From Anaerolineales bacterium UBA1429 (lineage in GTDB: Bacteria > Chloroflexota > Anaerolineae > UBA1429), in contig DCTX01000055.1 of the NCBI GenBank assembly GCA_002329325.1, positions 1 to 23,878 on the forward strand: DNA of 23,878 nucleotides, written 5' to 3'. Below the pieces are notes generated by a model that worked only from the letters and a program-made list of their open reading frames with translations, was not told the origin of the DNA and made no database searches. Shown one piece after another: positions 23,125-23,878 of the stretch (positions within the stretch are counted from its first letter, which is position 1; each line of letters starts with the position of its first letter). A program made the position numbers and the translations under genes.

Positions 23125-23878
23125 CTAGTCCAGGTCCTCGTCCCATTCACGGCCGCCGGTGCGCTTGTGTCGCTTGCGCGCCACCACACGCCCCAGGCGC
23201 TCGTCGTACTCGAACCGGCGATCGCGACGCCTTTTGTTGTCGCGTCCACGAGCGCCGAATTCCTCTTCCTCGTCTTCCTCCTCGAAGGGCACTTCTTTTT
23301 CCAGCTCGAAGCGGACTTCCTGGGGTTCGCCTTCGGGAGTCATTTCCTCGTCTCGATCCGACACGGTGCTTGCCATCTCTGTCGCAACAACCTCTTGTTC
23401 CGAATCCAGATCTTGATCCCACTCTTCAATATCGGACACGAGCGCATCCTGTTCCGGGCGCTCGCTTTCCGCGACCCCTTCGGGCTCGAGCATGGGCTCC
23501 TCGACCTCTGGGGCCAGCTCGAGTTCCTCTTCGATCTCGACGGCGTCCAGCTCGCCGGCGGGCTCCTCAGCCACGGCCTCCTCAGCCACGGCCTCTAGCG
23601 CGGGCTCGGCCTCCTCCTGGGTGGGGGCGATCTCGGGAGCCTCTTCGAGCTCCAGCTCCTGCTCGTCCTCGTCCAAGAGCGCCTCGGCCTCGGCCAAGAG
23701 CGCGGCGGCGGCGCGACGCGCCTCTTCGCGCTCGCGCTCCCGTTCGGCGGCGGCCTGCATCTCGGCAGCCAGTTGCTCGGCCTCGTCGGCCGCTTCGGTC
23801 TCACTCTTGATATCGATGCGCCAGCCCGTCAGCTTGGCGGCCAGGCGGGCATTTTGTCCCTCCTTGCCGATGGCCAGG
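23125..23878 (-). CDS. nusA: Transcription factor NusA, C-terminal part (cut by window edge)
   Basis: The frame runs in from the right edge without a start. Its first visible residues are LAIGKEGQNARLAAKLTGWR, the end of the second KH domain of NusA, with the GKEGQNARLAAKLTGW consensus. NusA binds RNA polymerase and controls pausing, termination and antitermination. After the KH domain come about 210 further residues. They are dominated by Glu, Asp and Ala, with an alanine-rich coiled-coil-like start (EAADEAEQLAAEMQAAAERE) and long acidic runs. They end in a basic patch (NKRRRDRRFEYDERLGRVV, KRHKR) and an acidic terminus (WDEDLD). No helix-hairpin-helix repeats as in E. coli NusA are seen. 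The long acidic tail is unusual. It heads the ylxR-infB-rbfA-nrnA-truB operon. Confidence 0.92.
   Translation of the reverse strand, partial: LAIGKEGQNARLAAKLTGWRIDIKSETEAADEAEQLAAEMQAAAEREREREEARRAAAALLAEAEALLDEDEQELELEEAPEIAPTQEEAEPALEAVAEEAVAEEPAGELDAVEIEEELELAPEVEEPMLEPEGVAESERPEQDALVSDIEEWDQDLDSEQEVVATEMASTVSDRDEEMTPEGEPQEVRFELEKEVPFEEEDEEEEFGARGRDNKRRRDRRFEYDERLGRVVARKRHKRTGGREWDEDLD

Overview
This is a GC-rich bacterial chromosome segment with mostly housekeeping and metabolic genes. It most resembles Chloroflexota (Anaerolineae-like). The reasons are a CSLREAI-type beta-helix surface protein, a long HEAT-repeat protein, an IolE-like/Gfo-Idh pair, an archease-RtcB pair, and a nusA-ylxR-infB-rbfA-nrnA-truB block. 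This placement is an inference from gene content; the window holds no rRNA marker. No tRNA, rRNA, CRISPR array, transposase or phage gene was found.

Layout, left to right. Positions 1-518 hold no gene. They carry an AT-rich control region with a consensus leftward promoter and a perfect 36-bp palindrome, apparently serving a gene that starts just beyond the left edge. Next, on the minus strand, come a Gfo/Idh/MocA oxidoreductase and an IolE-like TIM-barrel isomerase/epimerase, probably sugar or inositol catabolism. They are followed by a 51-residue secreted peptide with its own strong promoter and a cysteine-containing ArsR repressor. The repressor diverges from a plus-strand orphan NarL-type histidine kinase. 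After a gene-free stretch with a strong hairpin come a DegV fatty-acid-binding protein (minus) and a divergent L-fucose-isomerase-like protein (plus). A large HEAT-repeat protein with an acidic insert (minus) then diverges from an archaemetzincin-like protein (plus) whose HExxH glutamate is replaced by histidine. A uroporphyrinogen-decarboxylase-like protein (minus) follows.

From about 13.4 kb to the right edge all genes run leftward and concern RNA and translation. In transcription order they are nusA (cut by the window edge), ylxR, infB, rbfA, nrnA and truB, then a CSLREAI surface protein with its own promoter and a leader of about 205 nt, then ribF from an apparently leaderless promoter, archease and rtcB. 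This is the classical nusA-infB operon, interrupted between truB and ribF by the surface protein and extended at its 3' end by an RNA-ligation module.

Promoters are unusually readable. TTGAC-type -35 boxes at 17 +/- 1 nt and extended TGCTATA(A/G)T -10 boxes are seen repeatedly. At least two genes (arsR and ribF) have -10 boxes so close to the ATG that their transcripts should be leaderless. The best candidates for something new are the glutamate-less archaemetzincin relative beside the HEAT protein, the palindromic control region at the left edge, the structured gene-free stretch at 5391-5679, and the long leader of the CSLREAI gene. None of them amounts to a demonstrable new multi-gene system from sequence alone.
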